Positions 23,859-32,843 are shown, numbered from the stretch's first letter. The stretch: DNA of 50,038 nucleotides from Alphaproteobacteria bacterium (GCA_017308475.1 JAFKEU010000014.1:1-50038); one strand, 5' to 3'. Notes: generated by a model from the sequence alone, not told the origin. Numbers and translations: made by a program.

Positions 23859-25790
23859 ATGTCAAAGCGCAACCGCGAGGGCACGATCGGCCGCCGGGGC
23901 TTTCTGAAGGGGGCGAGCGTTGCCGGCGCGGCGCTGGGCGCCGCTTCGCCATCTGCCGCCCAGCCTGCCGCAGCGCCGGCTGCCAAAAATCCGGTACCGC
24001 TGCCGGACATCGCCGCTGAAACATTGCCGCCGCTGGCCGATCCGGTTCATCAGTCCTCGGGCGGCGGCGACTTCATGCTGGATGTCCTGAAGACGCTGAA
24101 CTTCGACTATGTCACGCAGACGCCTGCCTCGACCTTCCGCGGCCTGCATGAGGCGATCATAAACTATGGCATGAACAAGCAGCCGGAACTGCTCAGTTGC
24201 ACCCACGAGGAAATCGCGGTGGCGATGGCGCACGGCTATGCCAAGATCGAAGGCACGCCCCTGCCGGTGATGGTGCAGAGCACCGTCGGCCTCCAGCACG
24301 CGTCCATGGCGCTGTACAACGCCCATTGCGACCAGGCTCCCATCTACATGATCGCGGGCAACACCGTGGATGCCGCCAAGCGAGGCTTTTCCTTCGAATG
24401 GGCACATTCGGCCATCGACCCCGCCGCCGTCGTGCGCGATTATGTCAAGTGGGACGATCAGCCGGGGTCGCTGCAGCATTTCGCGGAATCCGCCATCCGC
24501 GCCTACCAGATCGCCATGACGCCGCCCATGGCGCCTGTGCTGCTGTCGCTGGACAGCGAGTTGCAGGAAAATCCCATCGCCAACCGCGAAAGACTGCGCA
24601 TACCCAGGCTGCCGAAAACGGCGCCGCCGCAGGGCGATGCCGCAGCGGTGGCGGAGACCGCGCAGCAACTGGTCGGCGCGCAAAACCCGGTGATCGTGGC
24701 CGACCGCATGGCCCGGACGCCACAGGGCATGGCGCGCCTGATTGAGCTGGCCGAATTGCTGCAATGTCCGGTGGTCGACACCGGCGGGCGCTCGAATTTC
24801 CCGAACCGGCACCATCTTTGCCAGACCGGACGCAGCGGCGCGCTGATCGCCCAGGCCGATCTTGTTCTTGGCCTGGAACTGAATGACTTTTTCGGCACGC
24901 TTCACGCATTCAGCGACCGCATTGTCCGGCGCATGCGTCAGGTATCCAGGCCCGATGCCCGCACCATCAGCATCACGGCGCGCCAACTTTCCCCCAGGGC
25001 CAACTTCCAGGATTTTCAGCGTTACCAGGACGTCGACCTTGTCATTGCCGCGGACGCCGAGGAAACGCTGCCTTCATTGATCGAACAGGTCCGGCGCCTG
25101 GCCGGCGCGGATCGCAGATCGGCGTTCGAGGCGCGGGGCAAAAAGCTGGAGGCGGCCTACCGTGCCATGGTCGAACAGTGGAAATCCGATGCCACGATCG
25201 GCTGGGATGCGAGCCCGATCACCATAGCGCGCCTCTGCGCGGAACTGTACGACCAGATCAAGGATGATGACTGGTCCATGGTGGGCAACGGCAATCGCGT
25301 CACCTGGCCCCGGCGGTTGTGGAATTTCGACAGGCATTATCGCTGGATCGGATCGTCAGGCGGCTCAGGCATCGGCTACAACGCTCCGGCGTCCCTGGGT
25401 GCGGCGCTGGCCAACAGGAAATATGGCCGCCTGTCCGTCGCCATCCAGGGGGACGGCGACCTGATGTTCTGTCCCGGCACACTGTGGACCGCGGCACATC
25501 ACCAGATTCCGATTCTCTATGTCATGCACAACAACCGGGCCTGGCACCAGGAACTGATGTATTTGCAGGCAATGTCCAATCGCCGCGATCGCGGCATGCT
25601 CAACGCCCATATCGGCACCACAATCAGCGATCCGAACATAGATTTTGCCATGCTGGCCAAAAGCATGGGCGTCCATTCCGAGGGGCCGATTACGGATCCA
25701 AAAGATCTTGCGCCGGCACTGAGACGCGCCCTTGCCGTGGTCAGGAAGGGTCAACCGGCGCTGGTCGATGCCATCGTCGAGTCGCGATAG
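23859..25790 (+). CDS. Tat-exported thiamine-diphosphate-dependent enzyme
   Basis: The 643-residue protein starts with a twin-arginine signal (GRRGFLKGASVAG, 11-23) and an Ala-rich cleavage region. A full ThDP-enzyme body follows, of the acetolactate synthase / benzoylformate decarboxylase type. The activating glutamate is in CTHEEIAVAMAHGYAK (Glu117), the central domain is present, and the cofactor motif runs from GDGD (531-534) to HNN (557-559). Such enzymes decarboxylate or ligate 2-keto acids and are normally cytoplasmic. Tat export of the folded, cofactor-loaded protein would explain a periplasmic form. It is followed 11 bases on by a cytochrome c gene, which suggests an oxidative reaction passing electrons to a haem. 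Confidence 0.88.
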   Translation: MSKRNREGTIGRRGFLKGASVAGAALGAASPSAAQPAAAPAAKNPVPLPDIAAETLPPLADPVHQSSGGGDFMLDVLKTLNFDYVTQTPASTFRGLHEAIINYGMNKQPELLSCTHEEIAVAMAHGYAKIEGTPLPVMVQSTVGLQHASMALYNAHCDQAPIYMIAGNTVDAAKRGFSFEWAHSAIDPAAVVRDYVKWDDQPGSLQHFAESAIRAYQIAMTPPMAPVLLSLDSELQENPIANRERLRIPRLPKTAPPQGDAAAVAETAQQLVGAQNPVIVADRMARTPQGMARLIELAELLQCPVVDTGGRSNFPNRHHLCQTGRSGALIAQADLVLGLELNDFFGTLHAFSDRIVRRMRQVSRPDARTISITARQLSPRANFQDFQRYQDVDLVIAADAEETLPSLIEQVRRLAGADRRSAFEARGKKLEAAYRAMVEQWKSDATIGWDASPITIARLCAELYDQIKDDDWSMVGNGNRVTWPRRLWNFDRHYRWIGSSGGSGIGYNAPASLGAALANRKYGRLSVAIQGDGDLMFCPGTLWTAAHHQIPILYVMHNNRAWHQELMYLQAMSNRRDRGMLNAHIGTTISDPNIDFAMLAKSMGVHSEGPITDPKDLAPALRRALAVVRKGQPALVDAIVESR

Positions 25791-25801
25791 GGGATAAAGC
25801 G

Positions 25802-26179
25802 ATGAACAGCATTTTCCGGACTGGCGGGCTGGCGCTCCTCCTTGCTTTGGGAGATGTTGCGTTCGCGCTACCGGCTTCAGCGCAGGACGCGACGACGGGC
25901 GATGTCGGCAATGGCCGCAAGGTCTATCTCGCGGATGGATGCTATCAATGCCATGGAAGGGTCGGGCAGGGCGGGAGCATGAACGGGCCGGCGCCTATTC
26001 TTGCGCAAACCGGAATGTCCTTCGCGGCCTTCAAAAGACAGGTCCGCATTCCCATCAACGACATGCCGGCCTATTCCGAGAGAATGCTGTCCGACAAGGA
26101 GCTCATGGACATCTTCGTCTTTGTTCGCTCCCTGCCTGGCCGGCGGCCAGTGAAGGATTTTCCGATACTCAACAACTAA
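25802..26179 (+). CDS. Small periplasmic monohaem cytochrome c
   Basis: The product has 125 residues, a Sec signal peptide (about 1-28, ending ASA-Q), one haem site CYQCHG (Cys47, Cys50, His51) and a distal Met candidate in NDMPAYSERMLSDKE. It resembles class I cytochromes that serve periplasmic dehydrogenases. The start is just after the ThDP gene stop with a GGGGAT lead. It probably accepts electrons from the exported ThDP enzyme or a partner and passes them to the oxidase. Confidence 0.87.
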   Translation: MNSIFRTGGLALLLALGDVAFALPASAQDATTGDVGNGRKVYLADGCYQCHGRVGQGGSMNGPAPILAQTGMSFAAFKRQVRIPINDMPAYSERMLSDKELMDIFVFVRSLPGRRPVKDFPILNN

Positions 26180-26199
26180 GCCGAACGCGGGGTATTCCA

Positions 26200-26718
26200 A
26201 TGCGGTCCTGGTGGCTCGCCTCAGTTCTTATCGCCGGCATGGCCTGCGGCGCCCATGCCCAGGCGCCCCGCTTCGATTACATGCCGACCGGGCGGAAACC
26301 CCATGCCGGAACGGCGCCCGGACTGAAGGCGACCGAGCTTGGCCCCCGAAGCCGGACGTTCCAGATCACCTTTTCCAAGGGCGACGACGTAGCCGCCGGC
26401 CTTGCCGATTTCGCGGAGAAAAATCACCTGACGAACGCCCATTTCACGGCCATCGGCGCCTTCGGTTCGGCGATCATCGGCTGGGCTGACCGACCCAAAA
26501 AGGCTTTCAAATATGTAAAGCTCAATGAGGAAATGGAGGTTGCCTCCTTCATCGGCAGCATCACCCGCGGCCGCGATGGAAAACCCGTGGTGCATGCCCA
26601 CTGTGTCGTGGGTCTTCTCAGGAATGGTGCCGTCTATGCCGGGCACTGCATGGAAGAGCGCGTCAGCCTGGTCATGCAGATGTATCTGACCGATTCGCAG
26701 CCGCTCCGCTCCCGTTGA
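26200..26718 (+). CDS. Exported DUF296/PPC-domain protein
   Basis: The 172-residue product has a Sec signal peptide (1-20, ending AHA-Q) and then a PCC/DUF296 domain: ITFSKGDDVAAGLADFAEKNHLT, AIGAFGSAIIGWAD and a histidine cluster in HAHCVVGLLRNGAVYAGHC. DUF296 domains are usually found in AT-hook DNA-binding or free-standing cytoplasmic proteins and form trimers. An exported one with conserved histidines points to a metal-dependent periplasmic enzyme or carrier. It is last of the five-gene cluster, 20 bases after the cytochrome gene. Confidence 0.83.
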   Translation: MRSWWLASVLIAGMACGAHAQAPRFDYMPTGRKPHAGTAPGLKATELGPRSRTFQITFSKGDDVAAGLADFAEKNHLTNAHFTAIGAFGSAIIGWADRPKKAFKYVKLNEEMEVASFIGSITRGRDGKPVVHAHCVVGLLRNGAVYAGHCMEERVSLVMQMYLTDSQPLRSR

Positions 26719-26720
26719 AC

Positions 26721-26736
26721 CGGCCATCAATGGCCG
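26721..26736 (+). terminator. Hairpin after the exported aldolase/ThDP cluster
   Basis: CGGCCAT-CA-ATGGCCG forms a 7-bp stem two bases after the DUF296 stop. It lacks a T-run, so it is only a possible terminator or an mRNA 3'-end stabiliser. Confidence 0.4.
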
Positions 26737-26907
26737 CAAAGAGCAGGTCCTTGGCCTGAAGCCCTCGACTGCCATGGGTGGGCGAGGGTCTGGCCGGAGA
26801 TTTCACAGTTCCAAACCCGGATGTAAGTTTTCCTGCGGGGGCTATTTCATGGTTTTCCAATTTTGGTGCCCGCGCACCGGCATCGCGCCAGTCGTCATTC
26901 CGGCGCG

Positions 26908-28107
26908 CTATCGCAGCGCCTTATAGCCGCCACGCACGCCGCGCGGCGTCAGTATGAGCTGACCCACGCTGATATGCCGGCAACGGAAGGCAGCGGCGTT
27001 CTGCAACAGATAATATTCCCACATGCGACAAAAGCGGTCACCATGACGCGCTGCCATCGTAGCTCGCTGGGCCTGGAAATTGGCGTTCCATGCCATCAGC
27101 GTCTTGTCGTAGTCGGGGCCGAAATTATGGACATCCTCGACTACGAACAGCCCCTCTACCGCCGAGGTGATCTCTCCCAGCGAGGGGAGATCGCCGTTGG
27201 GGAAGATATATTTGTCCTGCCAGGCGTCGATCACCGGGTGGCGCTCATTTTCCCATATCGTATGCAACAGGAAGAAGCCATCGTCCTTGAGCAGCCGCCG
27301 AGCGCACTCGAAATATGCCCGGTAATTCCTGGATCCGACGTGCTCGAACATGCCCACCGAGACCAACCGATCGACCTGCGGACCCCGATAGGTGCGATAA
27401 TCCATCAGGAGTGGCTCAACAGGCAGGCTGCCATAACGCCGCTTCACATATGCGACTTGTTCTTTTGAGACTGTTACACCCGTGCAGCGCGCGCCGTATT
27501 TTTCTGCTGCAAAGCCGAGGAACGAGCCCCAACCACAGCCGATGTCGAACACGTCGTGGCCGGCTTTCAGACCTATCTTGCGGCAGATCAGGTCGAGCTT
27601 GTTTTCCTGGGCCTGGTCGAGCGTGTCCGCGTCTTTCCAATAGGCGCAGCTGCCTGTCAGGCGCTTGTCATAGGTCACTTCATGGATGTCGGTGGGCAGA
27701 TCATAGTGAACCTCCGCGACCTTCCAGGCTCGCGCAACTGATTGACGATTGGAGATGCGCGTTGCCAGCATGAGCATGGCCAGAGGGAGGGTCATCCCTA
27801 ACCGGTCGCTCAGCCTGGCGGAAATCACCCGGTCAAAGAGCTGGTCGAGGGAGGCACAGTCCCAGTCGCCATCCATATAGGCCTCGCCGAAGCCCAGCGA
27901 ACCGTCGGTGAGGATGCGGCGGAATAGTCGTTCATTGTGTACCTGGATGTCCCTTTCCCGAGCCCCATCGAAGTGCACATCGGCCAGCGCAAACAAATTT
28001 TCGATTGTATGGCGAGGGCTGAGCGTGCGGTTCCAGTGCCAACCGTGGCGCAAAACGCCGCCGCGAGAATGAGAGGCAGAACTGGTCCGGAGGGGGATGT
28101 TTGACAT
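26908..28107 (-). CDS. cfa: Cyclopropane-fatty-acyl-phospholipid synthase
   Basis: The 399-residue protein has the CFA synthase layout: an N-terminal lipid-binding part with GEAYMDGDWDC (74-84), HYDLPTD (134-140), the SAM-binding glycine motif DIGCGWGSF (188-196), VTVSKEQVAY and VGMFEHVG. It transfers a methylene group from S-adenosylmethionine to unsaturated membrane phospholipids, usually on entry to stationary phase or under acid and solvent stress. It stands alone on the minus strand, convergent with the DUF296 gene. Confidence 0.93.
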   Translation of the reverse strand: MSNIPLRTSSASHSRGGVLRHGWHWNRTLSPRHTIENLFALADVHFDGARERDIQVHNERLFRRILTDGSLGFGEAYMDGDWDCASLDQLFDRVISARLSDRLGMTLPLAMLMLATRISNRQSVARAWKVAEVHYDLPTDIHEVTYDKRLTGSCAYWKDADTLDQAQENKLDLICRKIGLKAGHDVFDIGCGWGSFLGFAAEKYGARCTGVTVSKEQVAYVKRRYGSLPVEPLLMDYRTYRGPQVDRLVSVGMFEHVGSRNYRAYFECARRLLKDDGFFLLHTIWENERHPVIDAWQDKYIFPNGDLPSLGEITSAVEGLFVVEDVHNFGPDYDKTLMAWNANFQAQRATMAARHGDRFCRMWEYYLLQNAAAFRCRHISVGQLILTPRGVRGGYKALR

Positions 28108-28506
28108 GGTGTGGGTTCCATAGGCCCGCGTTCGCTAACGCAAGGCAACCGGTTTGGTGCCGGCCGGGATAGGCAATCTTATATCCTGTGAGACTGGTGT
28201 CCATCATGGCGTCGCTTCAACGCCCAGCTGCCAGTTCCAGGCGCCAGCGCCTGAAATCATGAGGGGAGAAATCGGGCTTATGGTTGGTTTGGGAAAATCC
28301 ATGCCGACGACCATTCGGCCTCTAGGGAAAACAATGGCTTCCGCTGCCCGAATGGTGCCGCTTGGCATCCACCAAACTCAGCAGTCCGCGAGCGAAGATA
28401 CCTCGAGCTGGCGAAATGTTTGCGGGAAGTTTTGCTGGTCCATGCCGCTGGCGCGAGCGACCAGCCTAGCCGGAGGGATCCATCGCGGCTGCGCGGCGCA
28501 AACCCA
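28108..28506. other. About 400 bases with no supported gene
   Basis: The stretch before cfa holds the cfa upstream region. Open frames on both strands read as plausible but unrecognised protein, none has a convincing ribosome site, and I found no RNA gene or repeat. Nothing is called. Confidence 0.5.
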
Positions 28507-28581
28507 CTAATGGAAGCCGAAGAAGGAGAGGACGGCCACTACGACGACGACCAATCCCACAAGATAGATGATCCCATTCAT
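28507..28581 (-). CDS. 24-residue single-span membrane peptide
   Basis: The frame ATG...TAG encodes MNGIIYLVGLVVVVVAVLSF and then FGFH, a single hydrophobic helix with a short polar start. A strong ribosome site (GGAGG) sits at the right distance before the ATG. Short peptides of this form (MN-IIYLIGLVVVVLAVLSFFG) are common, unannotated small genes in alphaproteobacteria. Role unknown; a small-protein modulator of a membrane complex is possible. Confidence 0.75.
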   Translation of the reverse strand: MNGIIYLVGLVVVVVAVLSFFGFH

Positions 28582-28664
28582 TGCTTTTCCTCCATACCAG
28601 GAGGGCAACGTTGCGCCATGATATTTGTTCCGACTTTGGCGGTTGGCCGTCATCTTCGGAACGA

Positions 28665-28678
28665 TCTGAATGTTCAGA
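28665..28678. promoter_or_regulatory. Short palindrome upstream of the oxidase operon
   Basis: TCTGAA-TG-TTCAGA lies in the 247-base space between the membrane peptide gene and the oxidase operon. It may be an operator or a chance repeat. No convincing -35/-10 pair was fixed. Confidence 0.25.
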
Positions 28679-28828
28679 GATTTTTGAGCCCCATCATCTG
28701 ATGACGGTCGGCTGGCCTCGGGAAGCGCCTGCTCATGTCTTACGTGCGCCCCTGGCTCATCTTATTTGCACGGATCAAACCGCGGGGTGCTGCGTTGGCG
28801 GAAGGGAAACAGGGGAACGTGGGACGGG

Positions 28829-29839
28829 ATGGTGCGCACGTTCATAGCTACCGTCGGGTGTGCAGCGTTAGTTCCCGCCGTCGCGAATGGCGCCCCGTTA
28901 CAATATCTGAGCGGCGCAGGGGACAAAGCCGGTCCCGTCGTCTGGCTGACTTGGGGCCTTTTACTCATTTCCATGGCTGTTGTTGTTTTGATCAGTGCAC
29001 TGCTGATCGGGGCAATCTGGCACCGGCCGGGGCAGGCCTGGGTGAAAGGCGAAAGGACCGCACTTCTGCCGCACGGCGGCGGCCTAAACTGGCTGTGGAT
29101 CGGCGTGAGCGTCTCGGCTCTGGTGCTGCTGTTCAGCGTGGCCTGGACCGTGAAAGTCCTGGCCGGCATCGTGGCGCCGCCCCAGCGGCCCGTGGCCACC
29201 ATTGAGATCACCGGGCATCAATGGTGGTGGGAGGTGCGCTATCTGGGCGCGGATCCCGCGCGCCAGTTCACAACCGCCAATGAAATCCACATTCCCGTCG
29301 GCCAGCCGGTGCGGCTGAAGCTGGATAGCGGCGACGTCATACACAGCTTCTGGGTGCCGCAACTTGCCGGGAAGATGGATGCCATTCCCGGCCAGACCAA
29401 CGAGACCTGGATCGAAGCCGACAAGCCCGGCGTGTATCGCGGCCAGTGCACCGAATATTGCGGCCTCGAACATGCGCGGATGGGCATTGTGCTGGTCGCC
29501 CAGACCCCGGCGGACTTCCAGAAATGGTGGGCTCACCAGTTGGCCAGTCCCGCCCAGCCAAGCGGCGCGGCGCTGGCCGGTCAGGGCGATTTCCAGATGC
29601 GCTGCGGCGGCTGCCATGCCGTGCGAGGAACCGAAGCCGCCGGCGCGCTTGGGCCGGACCTGTCCCATTTGATGAGCAGGGGAACCATCGCATCGGGAAT
29701 GCTGCCCAACGATCCGCGGACGCTCCGGCACTGGATTTCCGACCCGCAACGCTACAAGCCCGGCGCCCTCATGCCGACGCCGGAGCTGTCTCCCCAGGCG
29801 TTGAAGGACGTCGAAGCCTATCTGAGATCCTTGACATGA
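28829..29839 (+). CDS. ctaC: caa3-type cytochrome c oxidase subunit II
   Basis: From the ATG at 28829 (lead gggaacgtgggacggg) the product has 336 residues. It has a signal peptide, two transmembrane helices (about 37-62 and 88-113), the aromatic ITGHQWWWEVRY segment, and the complete CuA site: His172, then CTEYCGLEHARM (Cys207, Glu209, Cys211, His215, Met218). A fused C-terminal cytochrome c follows, CGGCH (259-263), with likely distal Met315. The fusion defines a caa3-type oxidase, which accepts electrons from soluble cytochrome c. It is the first of seven tightly spaced genes. Confidence 0.93.
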   Translation: MVRTFIATVGCAALVPAVANGAPLQYLSGAGDKAGPVVWLTWGLLLISMAVVVLISALLIGAIWHRPGQAWVKGERTALLPHGGGLNWLWIGVSVSALVLLFSVAWTVKVLAGIVAPPQRPVATIEITGHQWWWEVRYLGADPARQFTTANEIHIPVGQPVRLKLDSGDVIHSFWVPQLAGKMDAIPGQTNETWIEADKPGVYRGQCTEYCGLEHARMGIVLVAQTPADFQKWWAHQLASPAQPSGAALAGQGDFQMRCGGCHAVRGTEAAGALGPDLSHLMSRGTIASGMLPNDPRTLRHWISDPQRYKPGALMPTPELSPQALKDVEAYLRSLT

Positions 29840-29852
29840 TGGGGCCGGCCTG

Positions 29853-31817
29853 ATGACCACTGCCGATTACGAGCGCGCGCCGCATGTTGGGCCTGGAACG
29901 CCGTCGCATGCCGAGAAGCTCGAACGCATCTGGGAAACCGCGCCCGGCTTCTATGGCTGGCTCGCCACCGTCGATCACAAGAAAATCGGCATTCGTTACA
30001 TCGTCACCGCTTTCGCGTTCCTGGTGGCGGGCGGCATTGAAGCCCTGGTCTTCCGCGTGCAGCTTGCCTGGTCCGAGATGCACCTGCTGACGCCCGAGCA
30101 GTACGACCAGATGTTCACCATGCATGGCATGACCATGATCTTCCTGTATGCCGGGCCGATCTTGTCGGGGTTCAGCAACTATCTGTGGCCGCTGCTGCTG
30201 GGCGCGCGCGACATGGCGCTGCCGCGGCTGAATGCGGTGTCCTACTGGATCTATCTTTTCGCCGGCATCTTCCTTTACGCCAGCTTTGCCATTGGCTTCG
30301 GCCCCAATGTAGGCTGGTTCAACTATGTGCCGCTGGCGGCGCGCGCCTACAACAATGGCCCAAACATCGACATGTACGGGCTGGGGATGATCCTGCTGGG
30401 GATCTCCACCACTGTGGGCTCGATCAACTTCATCGTGACCTTCCTGCGCCTGCGTTGTCCCGGCATGTCGATCAACCGCGTGCCGATCCTGATCTGGGGC
30501 ACGCTGACCGCCAGTGCCGCCAACATCTTCGCCATTCCCGCCGTATCGTTGGCCTTCCTTCTGCTCTGGATGGACCGCAACGTGGGCACACATTTCTTCG
30601 ACGTCGGTGCGGGCGGATCGGCGCTGTTGTGGCAGCATCTGTTCTGGATGTTCGGCCATCCCTGGGTCTATGCCATCGTGCTGCCGGCGATGGGCATGGT
30701 GTCGGACGGGCTGCCCGTGTTCTGCCGCCGCCCGCTGGTGGGCTATACCGCCGTAGCGCTGGCGACCATCGCCACCATGGTGCTGGGCTTCGGCGTGTGG
30801 GTACACCACATGTTCGCCACCGGCCTTCCCGGCGTGTCGCTGGGATTCTTCAGCGCTGCCTCCATCATCATCGCGGTACCCAGTGCGGTAGGCGTATTCG
30901 CCTGGCTGGCCACGATCTGGACGGGAAGGCCGGTCTTCACCACGCCGTTCCTGTTCTTTGCCTCTTTCATCGTTCTGTTCACCATCGGCGGGGTTTCCGG
31001 CTTCATGACCGGGTCGGTGCCGGTGGACTGGCAGCTCACCGACACCTATTTCGTGGTCGCCCACCTGCATTATGTGCTGATTGGCATCAATGTCTTTCCG
31101 GTGGTGGGCGCGATTTATTTCTGGTTCCCCAAATTCACCGGCCGGATGATGGATGAGCGCCTGGGCCGGTGGAATTTCTGGACGATGTTCATCGGCTTCA
31201 ATCTGGGTTTCTTTCCGATGCACATTTCCGGCCTCCTGGGCATGCCAAGGCGTGTCTACACCTATGGCGAGGGCATGGGCTGGGACTGGCTGAACCTGGT
31301 CACCACCCTGGGCAGCTTCCTTTTTGCCGCCGGCGTGCTGCTGTTTTTCTGGAACGCGATCAGAAGCCTCAAACACGGTGTGACCGCGGGGGATAATCCG
31401 TGGGATGCGCCGACACTGGAATGGGCCACGACCTCGCCGCCGCCGCCCTACAATTTCGCCGTCATTCCCAAGGTGGCCACGCGCCACCCCCTGTGGGAGG
31501 ACCGGCTGGACAGCGGACAGGGCGCCGAGCAAAGCCGGATCCATGCCGGCATGGCTCTTGCCCATGGCCGGGAGGCGCTGGGCACGACGCCCGTAGACGC
31601 GATGCCCAACGTGATCCTGAAGATGCCGGGCGACACGCTGGTGCCGATGTATCTGGCATTGTCCATGACCGTCATCGCTGTGGGCCTGGCGCTGGTGAAC
31701 TGGTGGGTCGTGGTGGTGGGTGGGGCCTGCACCACCGCTTCCATTCTCGCCTGGTTGTGGCCGCAGGCGCGGCTGGGAGAGACCGCCGAGCCTGCTCGGG
31801 AGACCGCCGATGACTGA
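29853..31817 (+). CDS. ctaD: Cytochrome c oxidase subunit I with variant proton-channel residues
   Basis: The 654-residue haem-copper oxidase subunit I keeps the haem and copper ligands: His91, His269 with Tyr273 (crosslink pair), His318-His319, His404 and His406. It also keeps the D-channel entrance Asp120 and Asn127 (ARDMALPRLN). However, the usual Glu in GHPEVY is Trp271 (FGHPWVY), and the K-channel lysine in the PTGVKVF region is Gly347 (PSAVGVFAWLAT). The C-terminal extension after about residue 520 is charged and periplasmic or cytoplasmic in part. It should reduce oxygen to water; whether it pumps protons in the usual way is doubtful. Confidence 0.93.
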   Translation: MTTADYERAPHVGPGTPSHAEKLERIWETAPGFYGWLATVDHKKIGIRYIVTAFAFLVAGGIEALVFRVQLAWSEMHLLTPEQYDQMFTMHGMTMIFLYAGPILSGFSNYLWPLLLGARDMALPRLNAVSYWIYLFAGIFLYASFAIGFGPNVGWFNYVPLAARAYNNGPNIDMYGLGMILLGISTTVGSINFIVTFLRLRCPGMSINRVPILIWGTLTASAANIFAIPAVSLAFLLLWMDRNVGTHFFDVGAGGSALLWQHLFWMFGHPWVYAIVLPAMGMVSDGLPVFCRRPLVGYTAVALATIATMVLGFGVWVHHMFATGLPGVSLGFFSAASIIIAVPSAVGVFAWLATIWTGRPVFTTPFLFFASFIVLFTIGGVSGFMTGSVPVDWQLTDTYFVVAHLHYVLIGINVFPVVGAIYFWFPKFTGRMMDERLGRWNFWTMFIGFNLGFFPMHISGLLGMPRRVYTYGEGMGWDWLNLVTTLGSFLFAAGVLLFFWNAIRSLKHGVTAGDNPWDAPTLEWATTSPPPPYNFAVIPKVATRHPLWEDRLDSGQGAEQSRIHAGMALAHGREALGTTPVDAMPNVILKMPGDTLVPMYLALSMTVIAVGLALVNWWVVVVGGACTTASILAWLWPQARLGETAEPARETADD

Positions 31818-32418
31818 GGAAACCACAACCGCGCTGCCCGTGGGCGCAATGGACACCCGTGCCAGCGGCTGGTGGGCGATGATCTTCACCGTCTTTACCG
31901 AAGCGGCGCTCTTCGCCTATCTGCTGTTTTCCTATTATTACCTGGCGGCGCAGCCGCATCTGCCCGGCAGTTTTCCCGAGGGCGGTCCGCCATCGCTGAC
32001 ACTGGCGCTTCCCAACACCATCATCCTGATCCTGTCCTCGGTGGCGGTAGCCTGGGCCCAGTTGGGAATCGAGCGGGGCAGCCGCGGCCGGCTGGTACTG
32101 GGACTGGGCATCGGCGCGCTGCTGGGACTGATCTTCCTGGTGGTGCAGGGCTTCGAATGGGCGGACAAGCCTTTTCCACTCTCCTCCACGCCTTATTCCT
32201 CGCTCTATTTCGTCGTTACCGGCTTTCACATGGCCCATGTCGTCGTGGGCGTCCTGATGCTGCTGGCGCTGACCTGGTGGTCCGCGCTGGGTTACTTCAA
32301 TTCCCGCCGCTTCGCCCCCATCCATATCGGCGCGCTCTACTGGCATTTCGTCGATGTCGTGTGGCTGCTGGTGTTCTTCACTTTCTATCTGACGCCGCAC
32401 CTGGGGCTTTCGTCATGA
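31810..32418 (+). CDS. ctaE: Cytochrome c oxidase subunit III
   Basis: The 202-residue product has about five transmembrane helices and subunit III signatures: WWAMIFTVFTEAALFAYLLFSYYY, FEWADKPF, VTGFHMAHVVVGV and the final GALYWHFVDVVWLLVFF. The start at 31810 overlaps the end of ctaD by 8 bases. It stabilises subunit I and the proton-uptake path. The family is clear from the terminal helix pattern. Confidence 0.9.
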   Translation: MTEETTTALPVGAMDTRASGWWAMIFTVFTEAALFAYLLFSYYYLAAQPHLPGSFPEGGPPSLTLALPNTIILILSSVAVAWAQLGIERGSRGRLVLGLGIGALLGLIFLVVQGFEWADKPFPLSSTPYSSLYFVVTGFHMAHVVVGVLMLLALTWWSALGYFNSRRFAPIHIGALYWHFVDVVWLLVFFTFYLTPHLGLSS

Positions 32419-32843
32419 GCAACGCCATCGACCCCGTCGGCGCCGCGCCCGAGACACGCACCATCTCCTTCCTGTCATTGCTGTTCGGCTGCACCGCCGC
32501 GCCGATTTTCTGGATGGGCCAGCTGATGCTTGGCTTCGGGGTCACTGCCCATGCCTGCTATCCGGGCGACCAACCCGTCGTGTTCACCAAGACCGGCGCG
32601 CTGTTCACCGCCCTGCTGGTTTTCGACCTGGTGGCGCTGGCCGCGTGCGCTGCGGGCGCACTTGTATCGTGGAACGCCTGGCGGCAGGTGCGCCAGGCCG
32701 GCGGTGAAAGCCACACCCTGCACACCGGCGAGGGCCGCAGCCGCTTCCTGGCCATGTGGGGAATGCTGTCATCGGCCTGGTTCTTCCTGGCCATCCTGTT
32801 CAACACCATCGCCTCGCTTGTGGTGCCGTCATGCGCATTCTGA
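32415..32843 (+). CDS. Membrane protein of caa3 oxidase operon, unknown function
   Basis: The 142-residue product has three hydrophobic helices (about 15-40, 60-84 and 112-138) and two short loops. It starts in an ATGA overlap with the ctaE stop and ends overlapping the ctaG-like gene. No family is recognised. Position and size suggest an accessory or subunit-IV-like protein of the oxidase. Confidence 0.75.
   Translation: MSNAIDPVGAAPETRTISFLSLLFGCTAAPIFWMGQLMLGFGVTAHACYPGDQPVVFTKTGALFTALLVFDLVALAACAAGALVSWNAWRQVRQAGGESHTLHTGEGRSRFLAMWGMLSSAWFFLAILFNTIASLVVPSCAF

Noticed and set aside
28154..28510. 118-codon plus-strand frame between cfa and the membrane peptide gene
   Set aside because: No ribosome site, no domain and no signal; the opposite strand is equally open in parts.
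29769..31889. Long open minus-strand frame (706 codons) opposite ctaD
   Set aside because: The oxidase subunit I on the plus strand is certain; the antisense frame is low-complexity and lacks a ribosome site.
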